Source of the DNA: G965222335 sp965222335
GTDB lineage: Bacteria > Pseudomonadota > Gammaproteobacteria > Pseudomonadales > Halieaceae
NCBI GenBank assembly: GCA_965222335.1
Contig: OZ244944.1
Span: forward strand, 1,116,001-1,180,000
Length of the DNA: 64,000 bases
Direction: 5' to 3'
The translations under genes and the position numbers were made by a program. Numbering within the stretch: position 1 is the first letter of the stretch; every line of letters begins with the position of its first letter. Shown here in pieces: positions 8,516 to 16,695 of this stretch. The notes below the pieces were generated by a model. That model made no database searches. It was not told the DNA's origin and saw nothing but the letters and a program-made list of their open reading frames with translations.

Positions 8516-9358
8516 CTACAGCCAGCGCCAGCCATAGCGGGCGAAAAAGCGACGCCCGGAGGCCGCGAACAGGCGGATATGGCGCCAGCCCTTACGCGCG
8601 GCATAGCCCCCGTGGTGCGCCACCCGCACCGCGGGCTGCAATACCACGCGGCCCAGTTGTCCCAGGCGCAGGGACAGGTCAAAGTCCTCGAAGTAGAGGA
8701 AAAACGCCTCATCGAAACCTCCCTCCTGGCGCAGGTCGGCGCTGCGTACGCACATAAAGCAGCCGCTGGCCAGTGGTACGTCCTGCACGCCGTCGTCAAT
8801 CTCGAGGTCGCGCATCTCGTAAACCGCCAGGCGCGCGCGGAACAGGCCTTGCAGCCACCGCCATCCGAGCGCCCGAACCGTGAGAGCCGCGACCGATGGA
8901 TAGCGCTTGCAGAGGTGGCCAACCTCGGCCCCGGCGCCAACCACCCTCGGCGCCACCAGGACGATATCCGGCGCCTCTGCGAGAGTGGTGACAGCGCCCG
9001 CCAGAGCAGCGGGCTCCAGGCTGACATCGGGATTCAGGACCAGGAAATACTCACCGCCCGCCCGGGCCAGGGCGCGGTTATGCCCGGCACCGAAGCCCGG
9101 GTTGCCCTCGACGGTAATCCACACCAGGGGCAGGTCCGCACCGGATGCAGCCGTCACCTCGTGGCGAGCGGCCGCGTGATATTCCGGGTCCGGCGTGTGA
9201 TCCACTACCAGCAGCTCCGCCTCAGCAAGGACCCCTGCCGCACGCGCTGCGGACACCGCCACGGCCAGGCTCTCTACCGTCTCACGCAACAACGCAAGGT
9301 CGCTGTGGTACAGCACCAGGGAAACCGAGAGCGAGCTGGGGGGCGGCATGGCGCGCAT
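8516..9358 (-). CDS. Family 2 glycosyltransferase (rhamnosyltransferase-like)
   Basis: Cytoplasmic sugar transferase of the GT-A fold, likely adding a sugar to a surface polysaccharide or lipid carrier. The N-terminus SVSLVLYHSDLALLRETV and the segment ELLVVDHTPD are typical of GT2. The nucleotide-sugar region includes GNPGFGAGHNRAL and LVLNPDVSLEP, the latter standing for the acidic metal-binding DxD region. The stretch LASGCFMCVRSADLRQEGGFDEAFFLYFEDFDLSLRL is close to the acceptor-side region of WbbL-type rhamnosyltransferases. Length is 280; ATG 9349 is an alternative start. No other sugar-transferase genes are nearby, so the acceptor is unknown. Confidence 0.88.
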   Translation of the reverse strand: MRAMPPPSSLSVSLVLYHSDLALLRETVESLAVAVSAARAAGVLAEAELLVVDHTPDPEYHAAARHEVTAASGADLPLVWITVEGNPGFGAGHNRALARAGGEYFLVLNPDVSLEPAALAGAVTTLAEAPDIVLVAPRVVGAGAEVGHLCKRYPSVAALTVRALGWRWLQGLFRARLAVYEMRDLEIDDGVQDVPLASGCFMCVRSADLRQEGGFDEAFFLYFEDFDLSLRLGQLGRVVLQPAVRVAHHGGYAARKGWRHIRLFAASGRRFFARYGWRWL

Positions 9359-9456
9359 CTTAGCAGTTCACCCGTGGCGTGTAACGCCGCCAGCGGCGAC
9401 CAGCCCGCGCCTGGACTGGTACACTCGCTGTGGTCACCGCCCAACTGGAATCCACC

Positions 9457-10680
9457 ATGCGTCTCGCCCACCACCTGCGCAAATTCGGCCCGGGCCTGCT
9501 GGTCACCGCGGCATTCGTCGGCCCCGGCACGATCACCACCGCCAGCAGCGCCGGCGCCAACTTCGGTTTCGCCCTGCTCTGGGCCCTGCTGTTCTCCATC
9601 TTTGCGACCATTGTCCTGCAGGAAATGGCCGCGCGCCTGGGCCTGGTGACCCGGCAGGGACTCGCTGAAGCTCTGCGCCAGGCCTTTGCCAGCCCGATAC
9701 TTGGGCGAGCTGCCGTCCTGCTGGTGGTGGCCGCGGTCGGCTTCGGCAACGCCGCCTATGAAGCGGGCAACATCGCCGGCGCCGCCCTCGCCCTGGACCT
9801 GGTGAGCCCCCTGGGCAATGGGCAGTGGGCACTGATCATTGGCGTGGCCGCCGGGGTTCTGCTCCTGAGTGGCCGCTACCGGGTTCTCGAATCAGTCCTG
9901 GTGGTGCTGGTGTTGGGCATGAGCGTGGTGTTCCTGCTCACCGCGGCGCTGGTCGCACCGGCGCCGCTGGCGGTGATTGAGGGTCTGTTTCAGCCCAGCC
10001 TGCCCCCGGGCTCGATCATGACCGTGATCGCCCTGATCGGTACCACCGTGGTGCCCTACAACCTGTTCCTGCACACCAACGCCGTGGCCCAGAAGTGGCC
10101 CGCGTCGATACCGGTTGCCCAGGCGCTGCGCGAGGCGCGCCTGGATACCGGCCTCTCGATCGGCCTGGGCGGACTGATCACCCTGGCCATCCTGAGTACC
10201 GCGGCTGCCGCTTTCTTTCACACCGGGCTGGCCTTCACCGGGGACTCCATGGCAGTCCAGCTGGAGCCGCTGCTGGGCTCCTGGGCACGCTACGTATTTG
10301 CCGCCGGACTGTTCGCCGGCGGCCTGACCAGCGCGATCACCGCACCCCTGGCGGCGGCCTTCGCGGTCACCGGTGCCCTGGGCTGGCGCAGCCATCTTGA
10401 GGCCACCGGCTTCCGCGTCATCCTGCTGCTGGTTCTGTTCACCGGCACCGCTTTCGCTGCCCTGGGCACCCGCCCCCTGACCGCGATCCTCTTCGCCCAG
10501 GTTGCCAATGGCCTGCTGCTGCCGGTGATCGCGGTCTTCCTGCTGGTAGTGATGAACCGCAGCGCGACCCTCGGCGCGCACGTCAACGGGCCGCTGGCCA
10601 ACCTCCTCGGGGGCTTTGTGGTGTTGATCGCCACCGGCCTGGGCGTGGTCAAGCTGCTGGGGGTCGCCGGATTGCTGTAG
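9457..10680 (+). CDS. Nramp-superfamily transporter lacking canonical metal-site motifs
   Basis: A membrane protein with the Nramp/LeuT-fold layout, about 11 helices in 407 residues. I chose ATG 9457 (RLAHHLRKFGPGLLV) because the usual N-terminus FGPGLL follows at once; an upstream in-frame GTG at 9430 is possible. Canonical Nramp proteins bind Mn/Fe through DPGN in helix 1 and MPHN in helix 6. Here the corresponding segments read GPGT (about residues 22-25) and VPYN (about 199-202), so the aspartate, the methionine and the histidine are all replaced. The rest, including VVPYNLFLHTNAVAQKW, is clearly Nramp-like. The substrate may therefore not be a soft divalent metal. Confidence 0.85.
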   Translation: MRLAHHLRKFGPGLLVTAAFVGPGTITTASSAGANFGFALLWALLFSIFATIVLQEMAARLGLVTRQGLAEALRQAFASPILGRAAVLLVVAAVGFGNAAYEAGNIAGAALALDLVSPLGNGQWALIIGVAAGVLLLSGRYRVLESVLVVLVLGMSVVFLLTAALVAPAPLAVIEGLFQPSLPPGSIMTVIALIGTTVVPYNLFLHTNAVAQKWPASIPVAQALREARLDTGLSIGLGGLITLAILSTAAAAFFHTGLAFTGDSMAVQLEPLLGSWARYVFAAGLFAGGLTSAITAPLAAAFAVTGALGWRSHLEATGFRVILLLVLFTGTAFAALGTRPLTAILFAQVANGLLLPVIAVFLLVVMNRSATLGAHVNGPLANLLGGFVVLIATGLGVVKLLGVAGLL

Positions 10681-10935
10681 ATCGCCCTATTTCCGCGTTT
10701 ATCGGGGAATTTGCCGGGTTTCAGGCGCCCGCCGGGCGCGCCAGCAGAGTGTTTGTGGAGAAAATCACAAAAAGTCCGTATCACCATGTTCTACATGGAG
10801 TTTTTGTGTAATAACCGTGTTAATCTGTGGCACATAAGCTAGGGGGACGATTGACTCTGATCGTAAACAGCGCAGAATCGATCCGTACCATTGGGGACAA
10901 ATAAGACCTTCTACAGCGGGCACAAGGGGAAGATA

Positions 10936-13152
10936 ATGATCACTCGGTTCGCCACGACTACCCGACTTGCGGCCTGCGCCGCGTTTCTATTCACCCTGGT
11001 TGCCTGCGGTGGCGGTGGTGGTGGCGGCGGCGGTTTTCTCGGCGAGGGGGATGGTGACCTCGATACCTACGTTCTAACCCTGTCGCTCCTGGATTCCCAG
11101 GGCGAGCCCACCAACACCGTAACCAGCACTACACCGGCCACCTTGACGGTCAGGGTAACGCGCAACAGCGCGGGTGGGCGCGCCATCGCCGATGTCGTGG
11201 TCAACGCTACGACCACGCTCGGTGTGCTTGACGCAGCAACTGCACTGACAAACGCCGAGGGAATAGCCACATTCACCCTCAGCAGCACCGGAGCAGTGGG
11301 AGGCAGCAGCGTGGACGTCAGCGCTGACGCACCGGCTGGCGCCGTGAGTGCGAGCATCAACTACCAGGTCGCCGAGGCAGCATTACGCCTTGGGCGATTT
11401 GAGAACGGCAACTTCATCGAAAATGAAATCGGCGTGACGCCGGCAACCGATCTGGTCTACCAGGGTTCAGCAGAACTGTTCGTGGATGTGGTTGACGAGG
11501 ACGGCAACCGGGTCGACACCGCGGAAATCATCGAGTTGAGCAGTGAGTGCCTGGTGACCGGTAAGTCTTCACTGGATCCTGAGAGCCCGCTGACAACCAG
11601 TGCCGGCCGCGCCAGCACCACGTACACCAGCGAGACCTGCTCAGGCAACGACGAGATCACCGCCAGTATTCAGGGTGGTGGCGGTCAGGCCTTTGCAACC
11701 CTCAGTATCGGCTCACCCCAGGCAAACAGCCTGACATTCGTTTCCGCCGAACCAGAATTAATCGTGCTCAAAGGCACAGGCGGTGGCGGCGATCGCCAGG
11801 AGTCCTCCGTTGTGACCTTTCAGGCTATCAACTCCGCCAATGAGCCGCTGCAGGGCGTTGAAGTCAATTTTGACCTCAGCACCGAAATCGGTGGCTTGAG
11901 CCTGTCGCCCGCATCCGCCATTAGCGACGCTGACGGGCTGGTTCAAGTCACTTTGTTCTCGGGTGATGTCTCGACCGTAGTCAGGGTGATTGCCTCGGTC
12001 ATTGCAAACGACGGCTCGGGCAGGAGCTTGTCAACGGTTTCAGACATCCTCACCGTAAGCACGGGTCTGCCCGATCAGAACTCGATCAGCCTGTCTGTCG
12101 AGGGCGGTTTTGTTATCGAAAACGGCTTCAGTATGGACGGTATCACCCGCCAGATCACCGTGCGCATGGCAGACAAGTTCAACAACCCGGTGCCCGATGG
12201 TACCAGCGCCCTGTTTACGACCGAATATGGCTCGATCGACCCGAGCTGCAACACAGTGAATGGTGCCTGCTCCGTGGAATGGCGCAGCCAGGAGCCGCGA
12301 TTCCCGACCCTGCCGGACACCCGCAACGCAGTGGTCAGCATCGAAAACTCCGGACCCTCGGACAATGATCTCGGCCCGGTACGCGGCGGGCGCTCGACCA
12401 TTCTGGTTACCGCAATAGGCGAGGAGTCCTTCATTGACCGCAATGGCAACGGGATCATGGATGAAGCCGAGCAGGACCTTTTCGAAAACCTGCCAGAGGC
12501 CTTTATTGACCATAACGAAGACGGCGTATTCAATCCCCCCCAGCCAAACTGCGCTACAGGCACTTCCATAGCCTGTATCTCGGGTGCAGAGGAAACCTTT
12601 GTCGACTTCAATAACGACAACCGCTACAACAACAACAATAACCCCCCGCGCTACAATGGCTTGCTTTGCCCTCCCGAGGGAGACGGCGTCTGGTGTAGCC
12701 GCAGCCTGGTCAACGTCAGGGACCAGACAGTGCTGATCCTCTCCGCCGGCGATGCCCTGGGCTGGTTCTTCGGCGTGCCCAACTCGGTACGTGAAAACGT
12801 CTCCTACGAGGTGCTGGTAGCCGACATTTTCAATAACCGCCCGCCTGCCGGCTCCTCCGTAAACGTGGAGGGTGATGGGGGTTGCCTGATCGCCGGGGAT
12901 TTCCCGGTCGTTGCTCCGAACACTACCGCGCCGGGCGCGTTCGTGGTTCCGTTCACTGTCAGCGGCGCCAGTGGCGACAACCCGGGATCCCAGACCGCGC
13001 AGGGCTGCCCGGTCGAGACGGGCTCGGGCACCGTGACGATCAGCCTGGACCCCACCGAGGGTGCGCCTCCCCCCCCCGAGGTGATCGGCTGCAGCTATAT
13101 TAACAACGCGCCCCAACCACCACAGGCCGACCCGAACAACCCGGTCTGCTAG
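10936..13152 (+). CDS. Large secreted lipoprotein with bacterial Ig-like (Big_1) repeats
   Basis: The signal sequence MITRFATTTRLAACAAFLFTLVAC ends in a lipobox (LVAC, Cys at about residue 24) followed by a glycine run, predicting outer-membrane lipidation. The start is placed at ATG 10936, downstream of GGGGAAGAT, giving 738 residues; the frame is open further upstream. The body contains several Ig-like repeats of the invasin/intimin Big_1 type (strand patterns such as TPATLTVRVTRNSAGGRAIADVVVNATT and ESSVVTFQAINSANEPLQGVEVNF). Between about residues 497 and 565 there are three Asp/Asn-rich loops beginning FIDRNGNG, FIDHNEDG and FVDFNNDN, which look like calcium-binding loops. It probably acts at the cell surface; its partner is unknown. 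Confidence 0.8.
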   Translation: MITRFATTTRLAACAAFLFTLVACGGGGGGGGGFLGEGDGDLDTYVLTLSLLDSQGEPTNTVTSTTPATLTVRVTRNSAGGRAIADVVVNATTTLGVLDAATALTNAEGIATFTLSSTGAVGGSSVDVSADAPAGAVSASINYQVAEAALRLGRFENGNFIENEIGVTPATDLVYQGSAELFVDVVDEDGNRVDTAEIIELSSECLVTGKSSLDPESPLTTSAGRASTTYTSETCSGNDEITASIQGGGGQAFATLSIGSPQANSLTFVSAEPELIVLKGTGGGGDRQESSVVTFQAINSANEPLQGVEVNFDLSTEIGGLSLSPASAISDADGLVQVTLFSGDVSTVVRVIASVIANDGSGRSLSTVSDILTVSTGLPDQNSISLSVEGGFVIENGFSMDGITRQITVRMADKFNNPVPDGTSALFTTEYGSIDPSCNTVNGACSVEWRSQEPRFPTLPDTRNAVVSIENSGPSDNDLGPVRGGRSTILVTAIGEESFIDRNGNGIMDEAEQDLFENLPEAFIDHNEDGVFNPPQPNCATGTSIACISGAEETFVDFNNDNRYNNNNNPPRYNGLLCPPEGDGVWCSRSLVNVRDQTVLILSAGDALGWFFGVPNSVRENVSYEVLVADIFNNRPPAGSSVNVEGDGGCLIAGDFPVVAPNTTAPGAFVVPFTVSGASGDNPGSQTAQGCPVETGSGTVTISLDPTEGAPPPPEVIGCSYINNAPQPPQADPNNPVC

Positions 13153-13180
13153 GGCACTGCTGGAAACGGACCCAACTCCA

Positions 13181-13211
13181 AAGGCCGCGTGCAACCCACG
13201 CGGCCTTTTTT
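13181..13211 (+). terminator. Intrinsic terminator after the Ig-repeat lipoprotein
   Basis: An 11-bp perfect stem (AAGGCCGCGTG with CACGCGGCCTT), a short loop, and a run of T follow the lipoprotein stop by 29 bp. The T run merges directly into the repeat that begins at 13211. Confidence 0.9.
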
Positions 13212-13377
13212 ATGTACAGGATGTACGGTAGATCGCGAGAGGCATGGAGGCCGCGGTCCGACGATTCGGTAGCGATCAATGTACAGGATGTACCGGGCCG
13301 CGCAGGCCGGGCCGCGCAGGCGGTAGATCGCGAGAGGCATGGAGGCCGCGGTCCGACGATTCGGTAGCGATCAATGC
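13212..13377. repeat. Intergenic repeat region with a duplicated 56-bp unit
   Basis: A 56-bp segment at 13226-13281 is repeated without a mismatch at 13321-13376 (offset 95 bp). Before copy 1 and between the copies is the near-palindrome GTACAGGATGTAC (13215-13227 and 13281-13293), and the spacer also holds GC-rich repeats of GGGCCGCGCAGGCC. Related sequence occurs at 33858-33888, 43793-43830 and 49083-49193, so this is a dispersed family. It is non-coding as far as I can see. Confidence 0.85.
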
Positions 13378-13455
13378 CTGCACACAAACCCTATACATCC
13401 TCGCCTTAATATTCTTTACTATCTCTCTGGCAGTACGCTTCGACAGGTCACTCAC

Positions 13456-16400
13456 GTGCAGATCAAGAACGGGAAACTCAAGACCACGGTCCGGATGACG
13501 GTGGTAATGGTTTTCATCCTGGCCACGCTGTTGACGGCTACCCTCGCAATTGGCATGCACTACTACTTCGGCAACAAGCTCGCCCGTGAGGCCACCACGC
13601 AGTTGTTCACCCAGGCCAGCAGCGATATCGCGAGCGCTCTCGGTACCTTCGGTGCCGGCAATGCCACAACCCTGCGTCTGCTACGAGACAACCCGGAGCT
13701 GTTCCACGCGGGCAGCAAGATGGAAATCCTGGAGACCTTCGCCGGCGTGCTCTCGGCAGAAGCATTACTGTATGGCATCTACGTGGGGCGACCCGACGGC
13801 AGCCTGCTGCAACTGATCAACCTCGACAGCCAGGTGCAGGCGCGCCGTGTCCATCGGGCGGTGCCCACAGATCACTGGCTGGTGGTCTCGGTCGAGGCCG
13901 GCGGAACCGGCCCGGTCCGGCGCCTGGAATACTACGATGCGGACTTTAGCCTGCGCGTGGCGCGAGAGGAGCCCACCAACTACGATGCCAGCAAGCGACC
14001 ATGGTACACGGGCGCCATGAACTCACCGCAGGTTTACCGCTCGGACGTCTACCTGTTCTCACAGCTCCAGGAGCCCGGCCGCACCGTGGCTCAGCGCATC
14101 GGCGACACCGGCATGGTCATTGGTCTCGATTTCACCCTGGCTGCCATCTCGGACTGGCTGCGCGATCAGAACGCCGGACGGCTCGGTGACGTTTACGTCT
14201 ACCGCAAGGATGGTTTCCTGGCCGCCACCACCGCCGAGGACCAGGTCGCCGACGCCCGCCCCGAGTCGGAGCGCCTCGAGCTCAGCGCCGAAGAACAGGC
14301 CCTGGTCGAGGCCCAGTCGCCACTCACCGTATCCAACGAGATGGACTGGCCACCTTTTGACTACGCCGTGACCGGCCAGCCAACAGGTTATTCAATCGAC
14401 ATCATGCGCCTGGTTGCAGACATGACCGGGCTGGAAATGGACTTCGTCAATGGCCTTACCTGGGGCGAACTATCAGCCGAGTTTCGGGCGGGCAAGATCG
14501 ACCTGCTGCAGTCGGTACTGCTCACCGAGGACAATGCTCGGTGGGGCACCCCGACCCAGGCCTACTTCTCCCTGCCCTACGCCATCGTCACGCCACCGGG
14601 ACGCAACCCGGTTCGCAGCCCGGCAGACCTGGCCGGGCAGGAACTGGCTATCCCCGCGGGCTGGTCGGTCATCCCGATAATCCGCGAGCGCTTCCCCGAT
14701 GTCAGCGTGGTGGAAGTGGGCAGCATCGTCGAGGCACTGAAGCAGGTGCAAAACGGGGAGATCGCCGCAGCCCTCGATAGCGAGGAAATCCTGCGTTACG
14801 TCGAACAGCACTACTTCATCAGCGGCCTCCAGTACCATACCGACCTCAGTTTTGGCGATGGCGCGGTGCCAGACCAGCTTCACATGCTGCTGGATGAGGA
14901 CAGCGCCGACCTCCGCCCGCTGATTGACCGGGCGATCAAAGCGATCACACCGGAGCATCGGGAGCAACTGCGCGCGCGCTGGCTGGATTATGAACAGGCT
15001 GTCGGCGCCGCCCGATCCGACACCGTGCCCATAGAAGCGATGATCAATATCGCCGGCAACCCCGACCTGCAGGGTCGGCTGGTGGAGACACGCTACCGCG
15101 AGGAGCCGCACTTTCTGTTCGTGGCGCCAACCGAAGAATCCCCCGACAACCTGATCTACGCCGTCCTGGTACCCCAGGCGAAAGTCATGGCCCCCCTGAT
15201 GGACAAGGTCCTGCTATCAATCTACATCACCGGCGGCTTCCTGTTGCTGTTGCTGCCGCTGTCCTGGCTATTCGCCTCGCCCATTGTCACCCCGGTGCGC
15301 CAGCTGGCGCTGGAGAACGACAAAATCCGGCTGCGGGAATACGATAGCGTGATTCGTGTGCGCTCCCGGATCAAGGAAATCGACGAGCTGTCGGAGTCCA
15401 TGGTGGAGATGGTGGAGGCCATCCAGGCGCACGAACAGGCCCAGCGGGAACTGATGGACTCCTTCATCCAGCTGATCGCCCAGGCCATTGATGACAAGTC
15501 CGCCTACACCGGCGGTCACTGTGAGCGGGTCCCGGAACTGGCCCTGATGCTCGCTGACAGCGCCTCCCGCTCCGACCTGCCCGCGTTCCGCGATTTCGAC
15601 CTGTCCGACAGGGAGCGCTGGCGCGAATACCGGATCGCCGCCTGGCTGCACGACTGTGGCAAGATCACCACGCCGGAGCACGTGGTGGATAAGGGCAGCA
15701 AGCTCGAGACCATCTACAATCGCATCCACGAGGTGCGCATGCGCTTCGAGGTCCTGTGGCGCGATGCCGAGATCGCCTACCTGAAGGGGCTGCTGGAGAA
15801 CCCCGCAGACGAGCCCCGGCTGCGCGAGACCCTGGAGTGCGAGCGCAAGCGCTTGCAGGACGACTTCCGCTTCGTGGCCGACTGCAACGTCGGCGGCGAG
15901 TTCCTCGATCCCGACGCCCAGCAGCGCCTGCGGGACATCGCCCGGATCACCTGGCAACGGCATTTCGACGACCGCCTGGGCCTGTCACCGGTGGATGAAC
16001 TGCGCCTGCCCGACACCCCGCCACCGGCGCTGCCCGCCACCGAGCCGCTGCTGGCGGACAAGCCGGAGCACATCATCCAGCGGGACCGCTCCACCGACTA
16101 CCCGCCGGAGTTCGGTATCCGCATGGACGTGCCCGAACACCTGTACAACCTCGGGGAGGTGTACAACCTGTCGGTTTCCCGCGGCACCCTGACCGCGGAA
16201 GATCGCTTCAAGATCAACGAGCACATGATCAGCACGATCAAGATGCTGGAGAGCCTGCCTTTCCCGGAGGAGCTGAAAAACGTGCCCCGCTACGCCTCGA
16301 CCCACCACGAGACCATGAAGGGCTCGGGTTACCCGCGCAAGCTGCCGGGCGAGGCCCTGAGCATCCCCGAGCGCCTGCTGGCGGTGGCGGACGTGTTCGA

Positions 16401-16617
16401 GGCCCTTACCGCGAGTGACCGACCCTACAAGAAGGCCAAGCCGGTGAGCGTCGCGATCGACATCCTGCACAAGATGGTGCTCGACGACCACATCGACCGG
16501 GACAGCTTCGAGCTCTTCCTGCGCGAGGGCGTGTACCGGCGCTACGCGGAGCGCTTCCTGGCACCGGAACAGATTGATGACGTCGATGTAGCAAGGTACC
16601 TGAATCATGCTGCCTGA
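13456..16617 (+). CDS. Membrane HD-GYP receptor with periplasmic Cache and SBP_bac_3-like sensors (copy 1)
   Basis: Predicted c-di-GMP phosphodiesterase. I chose GTG 13456 because it gives 1,053 residues and aligns with the start of the neighbouring paralogue; the frame is open upstream through the intergenic repeat. Order of parts: membrane helix (about 13-35), a Cache/PAS-like periplasmic region (about 40-270), a substrate-binding-protein family 3 domain (about 288-500, beginning LTVSNEMDWPPFDYA), a second membrane helix (about 585-607), HAMP, then HD-GYP (about 675-1035). The catalytic signatures HDCGK and HHETMKGSGYP are present, separated by an insertion of roughly 170 residues. Its last 1.2 kb is almost identical in DNA to the next gene. 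Confidence 0.9.
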   Translation: MQIKNGKLKTTVRMTVVMVFILATLLTATLAIGMHYYFGNKLAREATTQLFTQASSDIASALGTFGAGNATTLRLLRDNPELFHAGSKMEILETFAGVLSAEALLYGIYVGRPDGSLLQLINLDSQVQARRVHRAVPTDHWLVVSVEAGGTGPVRRLEYYDADFSLRVAREEPTNYDASKRPWYTGAMNSPQVYRSDVYLFSQLQEPGRTVAQRIGDTGMVIGLDFTLAAISDWLRDQNAGRLGDVYVYRKDGFLAATTAEDQVADARPESERLELSAEEQALVEAQSPLTVSNEMDWPPFDYAVTGQPTGYSIDIMRLVADMTGLEMDFVNGLTWGELSAEFRAGKIDLLQSVLLTEDNARWGTPTQAYFSLPYAIVTPPGRNPVRSPADLAGQELAIPAGWSVIPIIRERFPDVSVVEVGSIVEALKQVQNGEIAAALDSEEILRYVEQHYFISGLQYHTDLSFGDGAVPDQLHMLLDEDSADLRPLIDRAIKAITPEHREQLRARWLDYEQAVGAARSDTVPIEAMINIAGNPDLQGRLVETRYREEPHFLFVAPTEESPDNLIYAVLVPQAKVMAPLMDKVLLSIYITGGFLLLLLPLSWLFASPIVTPVRQLALENDKIRLREYDSVIRVRSRIKEIDELSESMVEMVEAIQAHEQAQRELMDSFIQLIAQAIDDKSAYTGGHCERVPELALMLADSASRSDLPAFRDFDLSDRERWREYRIAAWLHDCGKITTPEHVVDKGSKLETIYNRIHEVRMRFEVLWRDAEIAYLKGLLENPADEPRLRETLECERKRLQDDFRFVADCNVGGEFLDPDAQQRLRDIARITWQRHFDDRLGLSPVDELRLPDTPPPALPATEPLLADKPEHIIQRDRSTDYPPEFGIRMDVPEHLYNLGEVYNLSVSRGTLTAEDRFKINEHMISTIKMLESLPFPEELKNVPRYASTHHETMKGSGYPRKLPGEALSIPERLLAVADVFEALTASDRPYKKAKPVSVAIDILHKMVLDDHIDRDSFELFLREGVYRRYAERFLAPEQIDDVDVARYLNHAA
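15364..16580 (+). repeat. 1,217-bp near-identical segment, copy 1 (HAMP/HD-GYP coding)
   Basis: Begins TCCCGGATCAAGG and ends ATTGATGA. It matches 18592-19808 at a constant offset of 3,228 bp without gaps. The differences I could see are T/C at 15690/18918 (silent) and C/G at 16530/19758 (silent). Flanking coding sequence diverges abruptly at both ends. Confidence 0.93.
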
Positions 16618-16695
16618 TATGCGCCAGGCCGACATTAATTTCATCCCCGGTCATGCTAGTCTGGGGCTCTGTCCCGGACTGCCCGGTGATTTCCC

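Noticed and set aside
13339..13455. N-terminal extension of HD-GYP copy 1 through the intergenic repeat
   Set aside because: The translated extension is the repeat unit itself, and the paralogue starts at the position equivalent to GTG 13456.
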